Positions 56,155-64,000 of a stretch of DNA of 64,000 nucleotides are shown here, one piece after another. Positions within the stretch are counted from its first letter, which is position 1, and the number at the start of each line of letters is the position of its first letter. The translations under genes were made by a program, and so were the position numbers. The DNA comes from Desulfobaculum sp044987625 (GTDB lineage Bacteria; Desulfobacterota; Desulfovibrionia; Desulfovibrionales; Desulfovibrionaceae), in NCBI RefSeq assembly GCF_044987625.1, contig NZ_JBJDSB010000001.1, positions 744,001-808,000 on the forward strand. Direction: 5' to 3'. Below the pieces are notes generated by a model. That model was not told where the DNA came from, ran no database searches, and worked only from the letters and a program-made list of their open reading frames with translations.

Positions 56155-57828
56155 CTACCGTCCATCCTCGTCATGATGCTCATGGGATTCATGATAACCG
56201 GTGAACATGCCCTTCACGAGGGAGAGAACATGGTCGCCCGTGGTGCTGAGGTAGATATGGACCACGAGGAAAACCGCGAATCCAAAGGCCAGCACGTAGT
56301 GGACTGTGGCCGTCAGCCAGCGTCCCGGGTAGCCCAGTATCGTCTCGGGCGTGAGTTCAGGGAAGAACATCCACACGCCGGAGAGGATGAGCAGCGGCAT
56401 CATGATGTACATCAGCGGCAGGTACGCCGCCTGCTGCAAGGGGTTAAAGCGCTGGGAGCGGGTCACGCGGAAGGGATGCGCCTCGCCGCGGAAGATGCCC
56501 CACAGGTAGAACCGGCCCTGCAACCACCACCGCACGATAAGGCCGCGCGGATTGGGGATATATTGCTTAATGTTGCCGGTGATGATGGCCATCACGACGA
56601 ACACGCCGTAGTTGGCAACCAGCATCCAGCCAGCGATGTCGTGCACGCGCACGCTCGCCGCAAAGTCCAGCGTTCCCGGCAGTCCGGCAAAGTGCAGGCT
56701 GAAGCCGGTAACGATGAGTACGATAAACAGCACCGCGTTCAGCCAGTGCCACAGGCGCACGTGCAGGTCGTACACGTATTCGCTGTGCTTGGGGCCAGGC
56801 ATGTTGCGGCGCTTCAGGCCGGCAACAATACGCAGGCCGCCATGCAGCAGCACGCCAAACAGCGCGGCCAGCGCCAGCTTAAACGCCCATGCGTCAAGGA
56901 TGACATTGCGCGTTGCGCCAATGACGTAGGAATCCTTGAATAGGCCATCATTGATAAAGCCGAGCTTATCCACCTCGGGCATAACCGAGGCCGAGGCGTC
57001 TGCGCCGGTGGTGTCCAGCTTCAGGAGCTTGGTCATCAGCTCGGTATCATCGAACAGGCCCTTGCCGAGGAACTTCCCGGCCACATCGCTGTCCGTCGGG
57101 GCCTCGTGCATACGCTCCACCAATGCGGAGCTTGCGCTATGGCAGACGGTGCAGTCCTTGACGGACTCATCCTTGGGCAGGATGCGGTGCATGTCCGTGG
57201 TCTGCGCGGGGGTGTGGCACTCCACGCAGCGCACGGCCTTAAAGTGCGCGTCCTTGTTGGGCAGGAAGTCATGCGACAGGTCCTGTTCCCAGACGTCCTT
57301 CCCGGACAGCTTCTTGTAGCCGGTCAGGTCGGTGTGGCAGGCGAGGCAGGTGTAGTTGTCGAAACGAATCTGCGCCTGCGACGGCTTGGTTGCCGGATCG
57401 TTCTCCACCGTGTGGGCATCGTGACAGGAGGCGCAGGTGAACTTGTCGCCCAGCTTCTTCACGTGATGGCTTTCGGTAAAGGACGTCTTTATCTCGTTGA
57501 AATACTTGCCGTGGCAGTCCGCACAGTCCTTTGCGCCCTTGCCGGAGAGCTTGTGGGGAACAACCTTGAAGTCCTCCTTCGTTCCGGCGCCTTCGTGGCA
57601 TTCGGTGCACGCCAGTCCACGGTGGGTGCTCTTGGCGAACCGCTCGGCGGGGACGTACAAATCCACCGAGGCTCCCCGCTCCGTGCGCGGAGCGAGGTCA
57701 ATGTCACCGTGGCACTTCAGGCACTCGGCATTGGCCTCTTTGGCCGGCATCTGCCTGGCCGACAGCGGGGCGGCGGCGAGGAGGCAGAAGAGAAGGGGTA
57801 AAAGGACCCCTGCGGCTATTCTGCGCAT
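56155..57828 (-). CDS. Heptaheme cytochrome c fused to a membrane cytochrome b
   Basis: A 557-residue protein with a Sec signal (1-25), seven CxxCH haem sites between about 36 and 235 (CLKCH, CTECH, CADCH, CASCH, CLACH, CVECH, CTVCH) and a C-terminal cytochrome b561-like module (about 315-540) with four or five helices and haem-ligand histidines in LHVRLWHW, VHDIAGW and VHYVLAF. The architecture fits a menaquinol dehydrogenase passing electrons to periplasmic haems. It is the last gene of the redox operon. Confidence 0.92.
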   Translation of the reverse strand: MRRIAAGVLLPLLFCLLAAAPLSARQMPAKEANAECLKCHGDIDLAPRTERGASVDLYVPAERFAKSTHRGLACTECHEGAGTKEDFKVVPHKLSGKGAKDCADCHGKYFNEIKTSFTESHHVKKLGDKFTCASCHDAHTVENDPATKPSQAQIRFDNYTCLACHTDLTGYKKLSGKDVWEQDLSHDFLPNKDAHFKAVRCVECHTPAQTTDMHRILPKDESVKDCTVCHSASSALVERMHEAPTDSDVAGKFLGKGLFDDTELMTKLLKLDTTGADASASVMPEVDKLGFINDGLFKDSYVIGATRNVILDAWAFKLALAALFGVLLHGGLRIVAGLKRRNMPGPKHSEYVYDLHVRLWHWLNAVLFIVLIVTGFSLHFAGLPGTLDFAASVRVHDIAGWMLVANYGVFVVMAIITGNIKQYIPNPRGLIVRWWLQGRFYLWGIFRGEAHPFRVTRSQRFNPLQQAAYLPLMYIMMPLLILSGVWMFFPELTPETILGYPGRWLTATVHYVLAFGFAVFLVVHIYLSTTGDHVLSLVKGMFTGYHESHEHHDEDGR

Positions 57829-57876
57829 TGGTTCTATCCTCTATGGTTTATTGGGCGACAGGTCTCTGCCGCAGCC

Positions 57877-58332
57877 CTATTTCTTGAAGTTCTCGTAGTG
57901 GAAGGGATGGCAGGTGTTGCAGTACACCTTGGATTCCTCGTGCTCCTTGTGGCACGTGGTGCAGGGTGCATCCGTTCCATAGTGGGGCGAATTGTGCGGA
58001 TTGTGATCCAGCTTCGCCGTCAACTGCGCCACCTGCTCGCGCGTGCCATGGCACTTCAGACAGTTTCTGTCGTCGGGCGCGGTGGAGGGGTTGTTGGCCC
58101 CGTGGCACAGTTCGCAGTTGGTCCCGTTCTGGTGGACCTTGCGGTGGTAGTCCTTGACGGTCTTGCGGCCCAGCTTGGTGTCAATCCAGAGCTGCATACG
58201 CTCCGCCGCACCGGGCTCGTGGGCGACCTTGGTCTCGGCGACCTTTTCCCCGGCGGCAAAGGACGGGGCGAACCAACCGCACATCGAGGCGGAAAGCACA
58301 AGGGCGCACATCACGGCTGTGTGCTTCTTCAT
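57877..58332 (-). CDS. Periplasmic tetraheme cytochrome c (flavocytochrome haem-domain type)
   Basis: A 151-residue protein with a Sec signal ending near AAGEK and four CxxCH sites (CELCH, CLKCH, CTTCH, CNTCH). The spacing resembles the tetraheme domain of Shewanella flavocytochrome c3 and the small CctA cytochrome. Here it is a separate protein beside a flavin reductase that lacks haem, so it likely carries electrons between the membrane cytochrome and that reductase. It lies 48 bases upstream of the membrane cytochrome gene. Confidence 0.92.
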   Translation of the reverse strand: MKKHTAVMCALVLSASMCGWFAPSFAAGEKVAETKVAHEPGAAERMQLWIDTKLGRKTVKDYHRKVHQNGTNCELCHGANNPSTAPDDRNCLKCHGTREQVAQLTAKLDHNPHNSPHYGTDAPCTTCHKEHEESKVYCNTCHPFHYENFKK

Positions 58333-58362
58333 GGTCGTATCCTGTGGCTGGTGTAGAAATTG

Positions 58363-58411
58363 ACCGTGGCGCCCCGCTTCCCGGGGGGGATGGGGCACAG
58401 GGCGCCACGGT
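58363..58411 (-). other. Intercistronic hairpin between lyase-like and tetraheme genes
   Basis: ACCGTGGCGCC and GGCGCCACGGT form a perfect 11-bp stem on a loop of 27 bases. On the minus strand it is followed by CAATTTC, too poor for full termination. Probably it protects or partly ends the upstream message. Confidence 0.65.
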
Positions 58412-58431
58412 CAACCGTTTCGTGATTCAGA

Positions 58432-60117
58432 CTACCTGTCGTATTCCTTCAGGAAGTCGTGGGACGTCTGGATGTCGGGCGTGAAGGGGCGGTCCTTGTC
58501 GATGAAGGCCACATCCTTACGGTAGGCGCGGAACATGGCGCCAGTGCCACGACCCAGTTCAATATCGCTCTCGCGCTCGCGCAGGTCGATAGCCTGAGCG
58601 GCGTGGTACAGCTCAAGGCCGTAGATGTAGTACATGTTGTCCACAATGCGGGAGAGGCGGTCAGCCACACGCATGGAGTTGGTGGCGGTGTCCTCGATGT
58701 TGCCGGCCAGCGGAATGGTGTCCTGAGACACGGGGTTGGCCAGGGAGCGCACGTCGGCGTCCAGAGACACAAAGGGCTTGCCGATGGCGCCAAAGTTGAT
58801 GGCAACGTCGTCGGCGGCCAGGAAGCGGGACAGATGCGTGAAGTGCGGGTCCACGAGGCGCAGGCAGCGCATGGCGGCGTTGCGGGACACGTGGGACAGG
58901 GCAATGCCCAGGTTCTGCAGCTTCAGCACCACAGGCAGCGGCTCGAAGTTGGAGGTGGGGAAGATGGCGCCCTTGATGTGGCCGGCGTCAAGGTAGTACT
59001 TGGCGACCTGCTCGGGGGTGTCGGCGCTGGGCTCAATGCCCACGACAACGGCGGGGTTGTCGTCGGAGGAGTTGACCTGCACGTTCCACTTGGCCACGGC
59101 GTCGTCAAGGGCTTCCATGGCGGCGCCAAAGGTGAAGGCGGTGGTCCGGTAGCTCAGGGGGTCCTGCAGGGCGCGGCCCTTCATGGGCTGCCACAGGTAG
59201 CTGCCTTCCAGCTCATCGCGCATGACCTTGGAGGCCTTGGCAAAGCAGGTGAAGGGGCGCACGTCGTTGACCTGCTTCAGGAAGGGAGCAACGTTGCCGT
59301 TGAGGCCTTCGAGGGACAGGCCAAAGACAACGGGAGCCACCTTGAGGAACTGCTCGGCTTCGCTGAGGGCGAAGGCGGACTTGGCCATGGCCGGAGCGTT
59401 GGTGCTCAGGATGGCGAGGGCGTCCTTGCCGGAGGGCTTCAGGGCCTTGATGCCAGCCTTGGCGAGCGCCTCGGCGCCGGACATACGCTCACCCTGGAAG
59501 TCGGCCTTCCACTCGCCCATCATCACGAGGCCGATGTGGGGAGCAAGGGTGATGTCGCATTCGCCAACGGTGCCACGGGAGGGCACGACGGGCAGCAGGT
59601 TCTTGTTCAGAAATTCCTTGTAAAGCTCGGCAACGTAGGGCTGGGCGCCGGTACGGCCGCAGAGCATGGTGTTCAGACGGATGGCCATGGTGGCGCGCAC
59701 CATGCGGGGCTCCATGTCGGGGCCGACGCCAGCGCTGTGAGCGCGCAGGGCATTCACATTGAACTGCTCGGACAGGCGCAACACCTCGGGGGTGAGCACG
59801 CGCTTGCCGCTTTCATCCACATGGAAGATGGACTTGTCTTTGTTCAGACCAACGCCAACGGTGAGGCCGTACACGGGGCGGCCTTCGGCGGCGAACGCCA
59901 TGAGCAGCTCGCGGCTGTCCTTGACGCGCTTCATGGCGGTGGTGTCGATGGAGACCTGAGCGCGGCCTTCAGCGATGTCCACAAGCTGAGCGAGGTCCAT
60001 ATCGTGACCGTTCAGGGTCACAATCTTGTGGCCGGCCCATGCGGTGCAGGCCATAACCTGCATAGCGGCGAGGCAGATGACGGCTGCCACAAGCCTGCGG
60101 GTAGCGGAAAAATGCAT
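58432..60117 (-). CDS. Exported HAL/PAL-fold protein lacking the MIO triad
   Basis: A 561-residue protein of the histidine/phenylalanine ammonia-lyase fold with an N-terminal export signal (cleavage near AWA-28, or as a lipoprotein at Cys24). The family tyrosine is kept in VYGLTVGVG (Tyr83), as are an arginine in DPLSYRTTAF and Glu-Asp in NIEDTATNSM. The position of the self-cyclising Ala-Ser-Gly reads GTVGECDITLAPH, so Glu186-Cys187-Asp188 replaces it and a normal MIO cofactor cannot form. The ATG at 60117 follows GGAGG. It lies between the reductase and cytochrome genes. Confidence 0.88.
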   Translation of the reverse strand: MHFSATRRLVAAVICLAAMQVMACTAWAGHKIVTLNGHDMDLAQLVDIAEGRAQVSIDTTAMKRVKDSRELLMAFAAEGRPVYGLTVGVGLNKDKSIFHVDESGKRVLTPEVLRLSEQFNVNALRAHSAGVGPDMEPRMVRATMAIRLNTMLCGRTGAQPYVAELYKEFLNKNLLPVVPSRGTVGECDITLAPHIGLVMMGEWKADFQGERMSGAEALAKAGIKALKPSGKDALAILSTNAPAMAKSAFALSEAEQFLKVAPVVFGLSLEGLNGNVAPFLKQVNDVRPFTCFAKASKVMRDELEGSYLWQPMKGRALQDPLSYRTTAFTFGAAMEALDDAVAKWNVQVNSSDDNPAVVVGIEPSADTPEQVAKYYLDAGHIKGAIFPTSNFEPLPVVLKLQNLGIALSHVSRNAAMRCLRLVDPHFTHLSRFLAADDVAINFGAIGKPFVSLDADVRSLANPVSQDTIPLAGNIEDTATNSMRVADRLSRIVDNMYYIYGLELYHAAQAIDLRERESDIELGRGTGAMFRAYRKDVAFIDKDRPFTPDIQTSHDFLKEYDR

Positions 60118-60185
60118 TGTTTCCTCCAGTTGAGCTCTTCTGATGTATGTCCAAACCATCGGCTTCCGGGTGACGGAAAAAGTCA

Positions 60186-60236
60186 GGCCGGGGCGCTCCC
60201 TAGCTGACGACCCTCCGCCGTCAACGCGCCCCGGTC
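60186..60236 (-). other. Intercistronic terminator-like hairpin after the reductase gene
   Basis: CCGGGGCGC and GCGCCCCGG pair around an inner TGACG/CGTCA stem. On the minus strand TGACTTTTTCC follows, making it a possible partial terminator between the reductase and the lyase-like gene. Confidence 0.65.
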
Positions 60237-60257
60237 GTTCCCAGGAAGACGAAATAT

Positions 60258-61844
60258 CTATGCCTTGCTCAGGGCGGCCTTGCGTCCGGCCAAACGGCCA
60301 ATGACCAAGGTCTCGGCAACGGCGCAACTGCCCAGACGGCTTGCGCCGTGGGGACCGCCCGTCACCTCGCCGGCGGCGTACAGGCCCGGGATGGGCTGGC
60401 CGGAGCGCATGTGCATGACCTGCCCCTCGGTGTTAATCTCCACACCACCCATGGTGTAGTGCACCTTGGGCCAGCAGCGAACGGCGTAGAACGGCCCTTC
60501 GTCGAGCAGGACGGCGCGGCCCATGGGCTTGCCGAATTCCTTGTCCTCGCCGGTGCGCACGGCCTCGTTGTAGGTGGCGACCTGCTGCTTCAAGCCCTCA
60601 ACGGGCATGCCGAAGTGCTTGGCCAGCTCCTCAACGGTGCCAAACTCCCACGCCACGCCGTACTTGAGGCAGGCCTTGAGGGTCTGCGCGCGCTCTGCGC
60701 CCTTGGCGTTACAGAACACCACGGGGTAGACGGGGTGCCCCTCGTCGTCGAGGCGGGTCATAACGGCTTCGGCTCTGGCCTTACGGTCGGCCAGTTCGTT
60801 GACGAAGCGCTTGCCGGTGCGCACGTCCACCATGATGCCATTGGGGAACCCGGCGATGGTGTTGAACTGCGACACCATGCCAAAGCCCTTCTCGTCCGGG
60901 GAGGTCCACGGGCCGAGCTGGATCAGGTTAATCTGCACGGGAGCCGCGCCAACGCCGAACATGGCCTGCATGCCCTCGGATGTTGCGCCCGGGTGGTTGG
61001 TGGAGTCGATGCGTCCGTCCAGATTGGGGTTCTGCATCATGCGGAAGCGGCGGTCCTGCGAGAAGCCGCCGGAGCACATGATAACGGCCTTGCGGGCGCG
61101 GAAGCGGCGCAGTTCGCCTGTGCTCTCGTCCGGGAACTCGTAGCGGTCACGCACAACGAGGCCCATCACGCCACCGTTTTCGTCCATGACAAAATCTTCC
61201 AGCTTACAGCGGCTGCGGAAGGCCACGCCCATCTTTTCGGCGCTCTTCTTCAGGGGGCGGATGATGCCCGCGCCGGAGCTGATGGTGGTCTGCAGAGTAC
61301 GCGGCACGCTGTGGCCGCCGAAGTGCTGCAGGAACGGCTTGTACTCCACGCCGTGCTCAAGGGTGAACTCGTAGGCGGGGCGCGTACCGGCGGCGACAAT
61401 TTTCAGAAGGCCCATGTGGTTCAGGCCGCGGCCAGCCTTGAGCATGTCCTGGACCATAAGGTCCACGGAGTCCTTGATGCCTTCCTTCTCCTGCAGGGGA
61501 GAACCGGCAACGGCAAACGCGCCGCCGTTGATGGCGGAGTTGCCGCCAAAGACGGGCATCTTATCCACGACAAGCACATCCGCTCCGGCCTTACGTGCCT
61601 CAAGGGCGGCGGCCATTCCGGCGAATCCGCTGCCGACGACGATAACGTCGTACTCCTTGTCCCACGCACTTACGGGCGTGCGGGATTTCTCCACGGGGAC
61701 GTCCTTTTTTTCCTCTCCGGTCACGCAGCCCTGGAGCATTCCGGCGGCGAGGCCACCAGCCAGGACCGCCCCGGCGCGCAGCACGTCCCGGCGAGACTTG
61801 CGCGCACTCTGGGGTGCGGAGCGCTTCGTTTCGGTTTCTTTCAT
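60258..61844 (-). CDS. Tat-exported FAD-dependent reductase of the fumarate/urocanate reductase family
   Basis: A 528-residue flavoprotein. The N-terminus has a twin-arginine motif SRRDVLRAG and then a lipobox LQGC at Cys40, suggesting a Tat-exported lipoprotein. FAD-binding VVGSGFAGMAAALEA is near residue 70. Compared with Shewanella flavocytochrome c3, the catalytic Arg in NELADRK, the His in VHYTMGG and the Arg in GPHGASRLG are kept, but residues that grip fumarate (HPT and TE positions) read LGPWTSP and SQFN. An unsaturated acid other than fumarate is the likely substrate. First gene of the operon. Confidence 0.9.
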   Translation of the reverse strand: MKETETKRSAPQSARKSRRDVLRAGAVLAGGLAAGMLQGCVTGEEKKDVPVEKSRTPVSAWDKEYDVIVVGSGFAGMAAALEARKAGADVLVVDKMPVFGGNSAINGGAFAVAGSPLQEKEGIKDSVDLMVQDMLKAGRGLNHMGLLKIVAAGTRPAYEFTLEHGVEYKPFLQHFGGHSVPRTLQTTISSGAGIIRPLKKSAEKMGVAFRSRCKLEDFVMDENGGVMGLVVRDRYEFPDESTGELRRFRARKAVIMCSGGFSQDRRFRMMQNPNLDGRIDSTNHPGATSEGMQAMFGVGAAPVQINLIQLGPWTSPDEKGFGMVSQFNTIAGFPNGIMVDVRTGKRFVNELADRKARAEAVMTRLDDEGHPVYPVVFCNAKGAERAQTLKACLKYGVAWEFGTVEELAKHFGMPVEGLKQQVATYNEAVRTGEDKEFGKPMGRAVLLDEGPFYAVRCWPKVHYTMGGVEINTEGQVMHMRSGQPIPGLYAAGEVTGGPHGASRLGSCAVAETLVIGRLAGRKAALSKA

Positions 61845-61930
61845 ATCGAGTGAAAGCTCCTTGCTTGCGAAAACTTGCGTCGTGTCGACTCGTTCACGCC
61901 CGCCTTATGGCGAACGACCACGCCATAGAG

Positions 61931-61945
61931 GCAGAAAGCGTGCCA
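61931..61945 (-). promoter_or_regulatory. Sigma-54 (-24/-12) promoter of the redox operon
   Basis: On the minus strand TGGCACGCTTTCTGC matches the TGGCAC-N5-TTGC consensus at all but one position, with GG and GC at the required spacing. It lies about 87 bases upstream of the reductase start and faces the operon. The divergent gene encodes a sigma-54 activator. Confidence 0.82.
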
Positions 61946-61994
61946 ACGTTCACAATGAATAAATTCAATGCGTTACAAACGGCAGCACACAAAA

Positions 61995-62052
61995 ACGCGA
62001 AATATAGCGATTGACATGTGCGACATTTCGCACTAATCGCGATATTTCGCGT
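61995..62052. promoter_or_regulatory. Upstream activator site: nested inverted repeats
   Basis: ACGCGAAATATAGCGATT at 61995-62012 and AATCGCGATATTTCGCGT at 62035-62052 match as an inverted repeat at 17 of 18 positions. Between them GTGCGA and TCGCAC (62018-62033) form a second perfect repeat. All arms share a GCGA half-site. The block begins 50 bases upstream of the -24 element, a usual place for a sigma-54 activator to bind, and overlaps the region before the activator gene, allowing autoregulation. Confidence 0.8.
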
Positions 62053-62073
62053 TTCATTCGTCACGGAGTCTCC

Positions 62074-63600
<1,527 letters not shown>

Positions 63601-63715
63601 CAGCGCGGCCATGGCGCGCCGCAAGGCGACGCCATAGAGACGCCATGGAGATGAGAGGACACCACGCATCGTCACCGCACCCCGCAACACCCATTTGACC
63701 CAGCACGAGGACACC

Positions 63716-64000
63716 ATGTGCGACATCACCACCCGCGCCGAGCGCGCCCTTGAACGCGCCAAACGCATCATCGCCGACACGCGCATTCTGGACATCTGGC
63801 CCAGCCACGGCTGCCGCATCAATACCGTCGGCTCCGTACGCACCGGTCTCATCATGGACCACCGGGACATTGACTTTCATATCTACTCCACGCAGTTCCG
63901 CCTTGCTGACAGCTTTGCCGCCATTGCGGAGCTGGCGGAGAATCCGCGCATTACGCGCATCACCTACGACAACCTGCTCCGCACCGAGGAGCAGTGCGTG
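63716..64000 (+). CDS. Putative nucleotidyltransferase-fold protein (3' end cut by window)
   Basis: Ninety-five codons of an open frame starting at the ATG at 63716, with CACGAGG upstream. The segment NTVGSVRTGLIMDHRDIDFHIY resembles the Gly-Ser ... Asp-x-Asp metal site of MNT-type nucleotidyltransferases. The rest lies outside the window, so family and function are uncertain. It follows the sigma-54 activator by about 115 bases and could be cotranscribed. Confidence 0.6.
   Translation, partial: MCDITTRAERALERAKRIIADTRILDIWPSHGCRINTVGSVRTGLIMDHRDIDFHIYSTQFRLADSFAAIAELAENPRITRITYDNLLRTEEQCV

Overview
The window looks like a chromosomal segment of a GC-rich, strictly anaerobic deltaproteobacterium, most likely a sulfate or sulfite reducer of the Desulfovibrionales. 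This rests on multiheme c-type cytochromes, a ferredoxin:thioredoxin reductase catalytic subunit, several chemoreceptors, an oversized YeiH-type transporter and a Tat-exported flavin reductase with a sigma-54 regulator. No plasmid, phage or transposase gene was found. The placement is an inference from gene content, not a database result.

Layout. 1-5.2 kb: thiamin operon thiSGHFEC behind two consecutive TPP riboswitches, each with its own terminator. 5.2-9.5 kb: FTR catalytic subunit, a membrane protein, a SIMPL protein, a cysteine-less alkyltransferase-like protein and two initiator tRNAs. 9.5-16.7 kb: a glycosyltransferase, a VTT membrane protein, mnmE, an HD-GYP phosphodiesterase overlapping a glycosyltransferase, a rhodanese-YceI fusion and a tiny His-rich metal-binding protein. 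16.7-36.3 kb: a long leftward exopolysaccharide locus with about nine glycosyltransferases, GDP-mannose dehydratase, a WecA-like initiating transferase, a secretion-type ATPase, Wza, a Wzz-tyrosine kinase and a Wzy/ligase. 36.4-46.7 kb: a chemoreceptor with two CZB domains, a MocR regulator, glnS, a response regulator-GGDEF protein and a YeiH-type transporter with a small membrane partner. 47.9-50.2 kb: ilvBN behind an attenuator with a readable leader peptide. 50.3-54.1 kb: a Cache chemoreceptor and an adjacent Cache-only protein. 54.2-55.7 kb: glyA behind a ZTP riboswitch. 56.1-63.6 kb: an extracytoplasmic redox operon. A partial gene ends the window.

The redox operon is the best candidate for an undescribed system. 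A sigma-54 activator is divergent from a transcription unit encoding a Tat-exported (probably lipoprotein) flavin reductase of the fumarate/urocanate reductase family, an exported protein of the histidine/phenylalanine ammonia-lyase fold whose MIO-forming Ala-Ser-Gly is missing, a tetraheme cytochrome and a heptaheme cytochrome fused to a membrane cytochrome b. A -24/-12 promoter and a large inverted-repeat activator site lie in the divergent gap. The parts suggest quinol-driven respiration of an unsaturated carboxylic acid related to amino acids.

The second notable signal is a roughly 300-nt intergenic element present four times (5.7, 8.2, 42.6 and 47.5 kb, the last inverted). It has three long hairpins whose two arms change together between copies, which points to selection on secondary structure.
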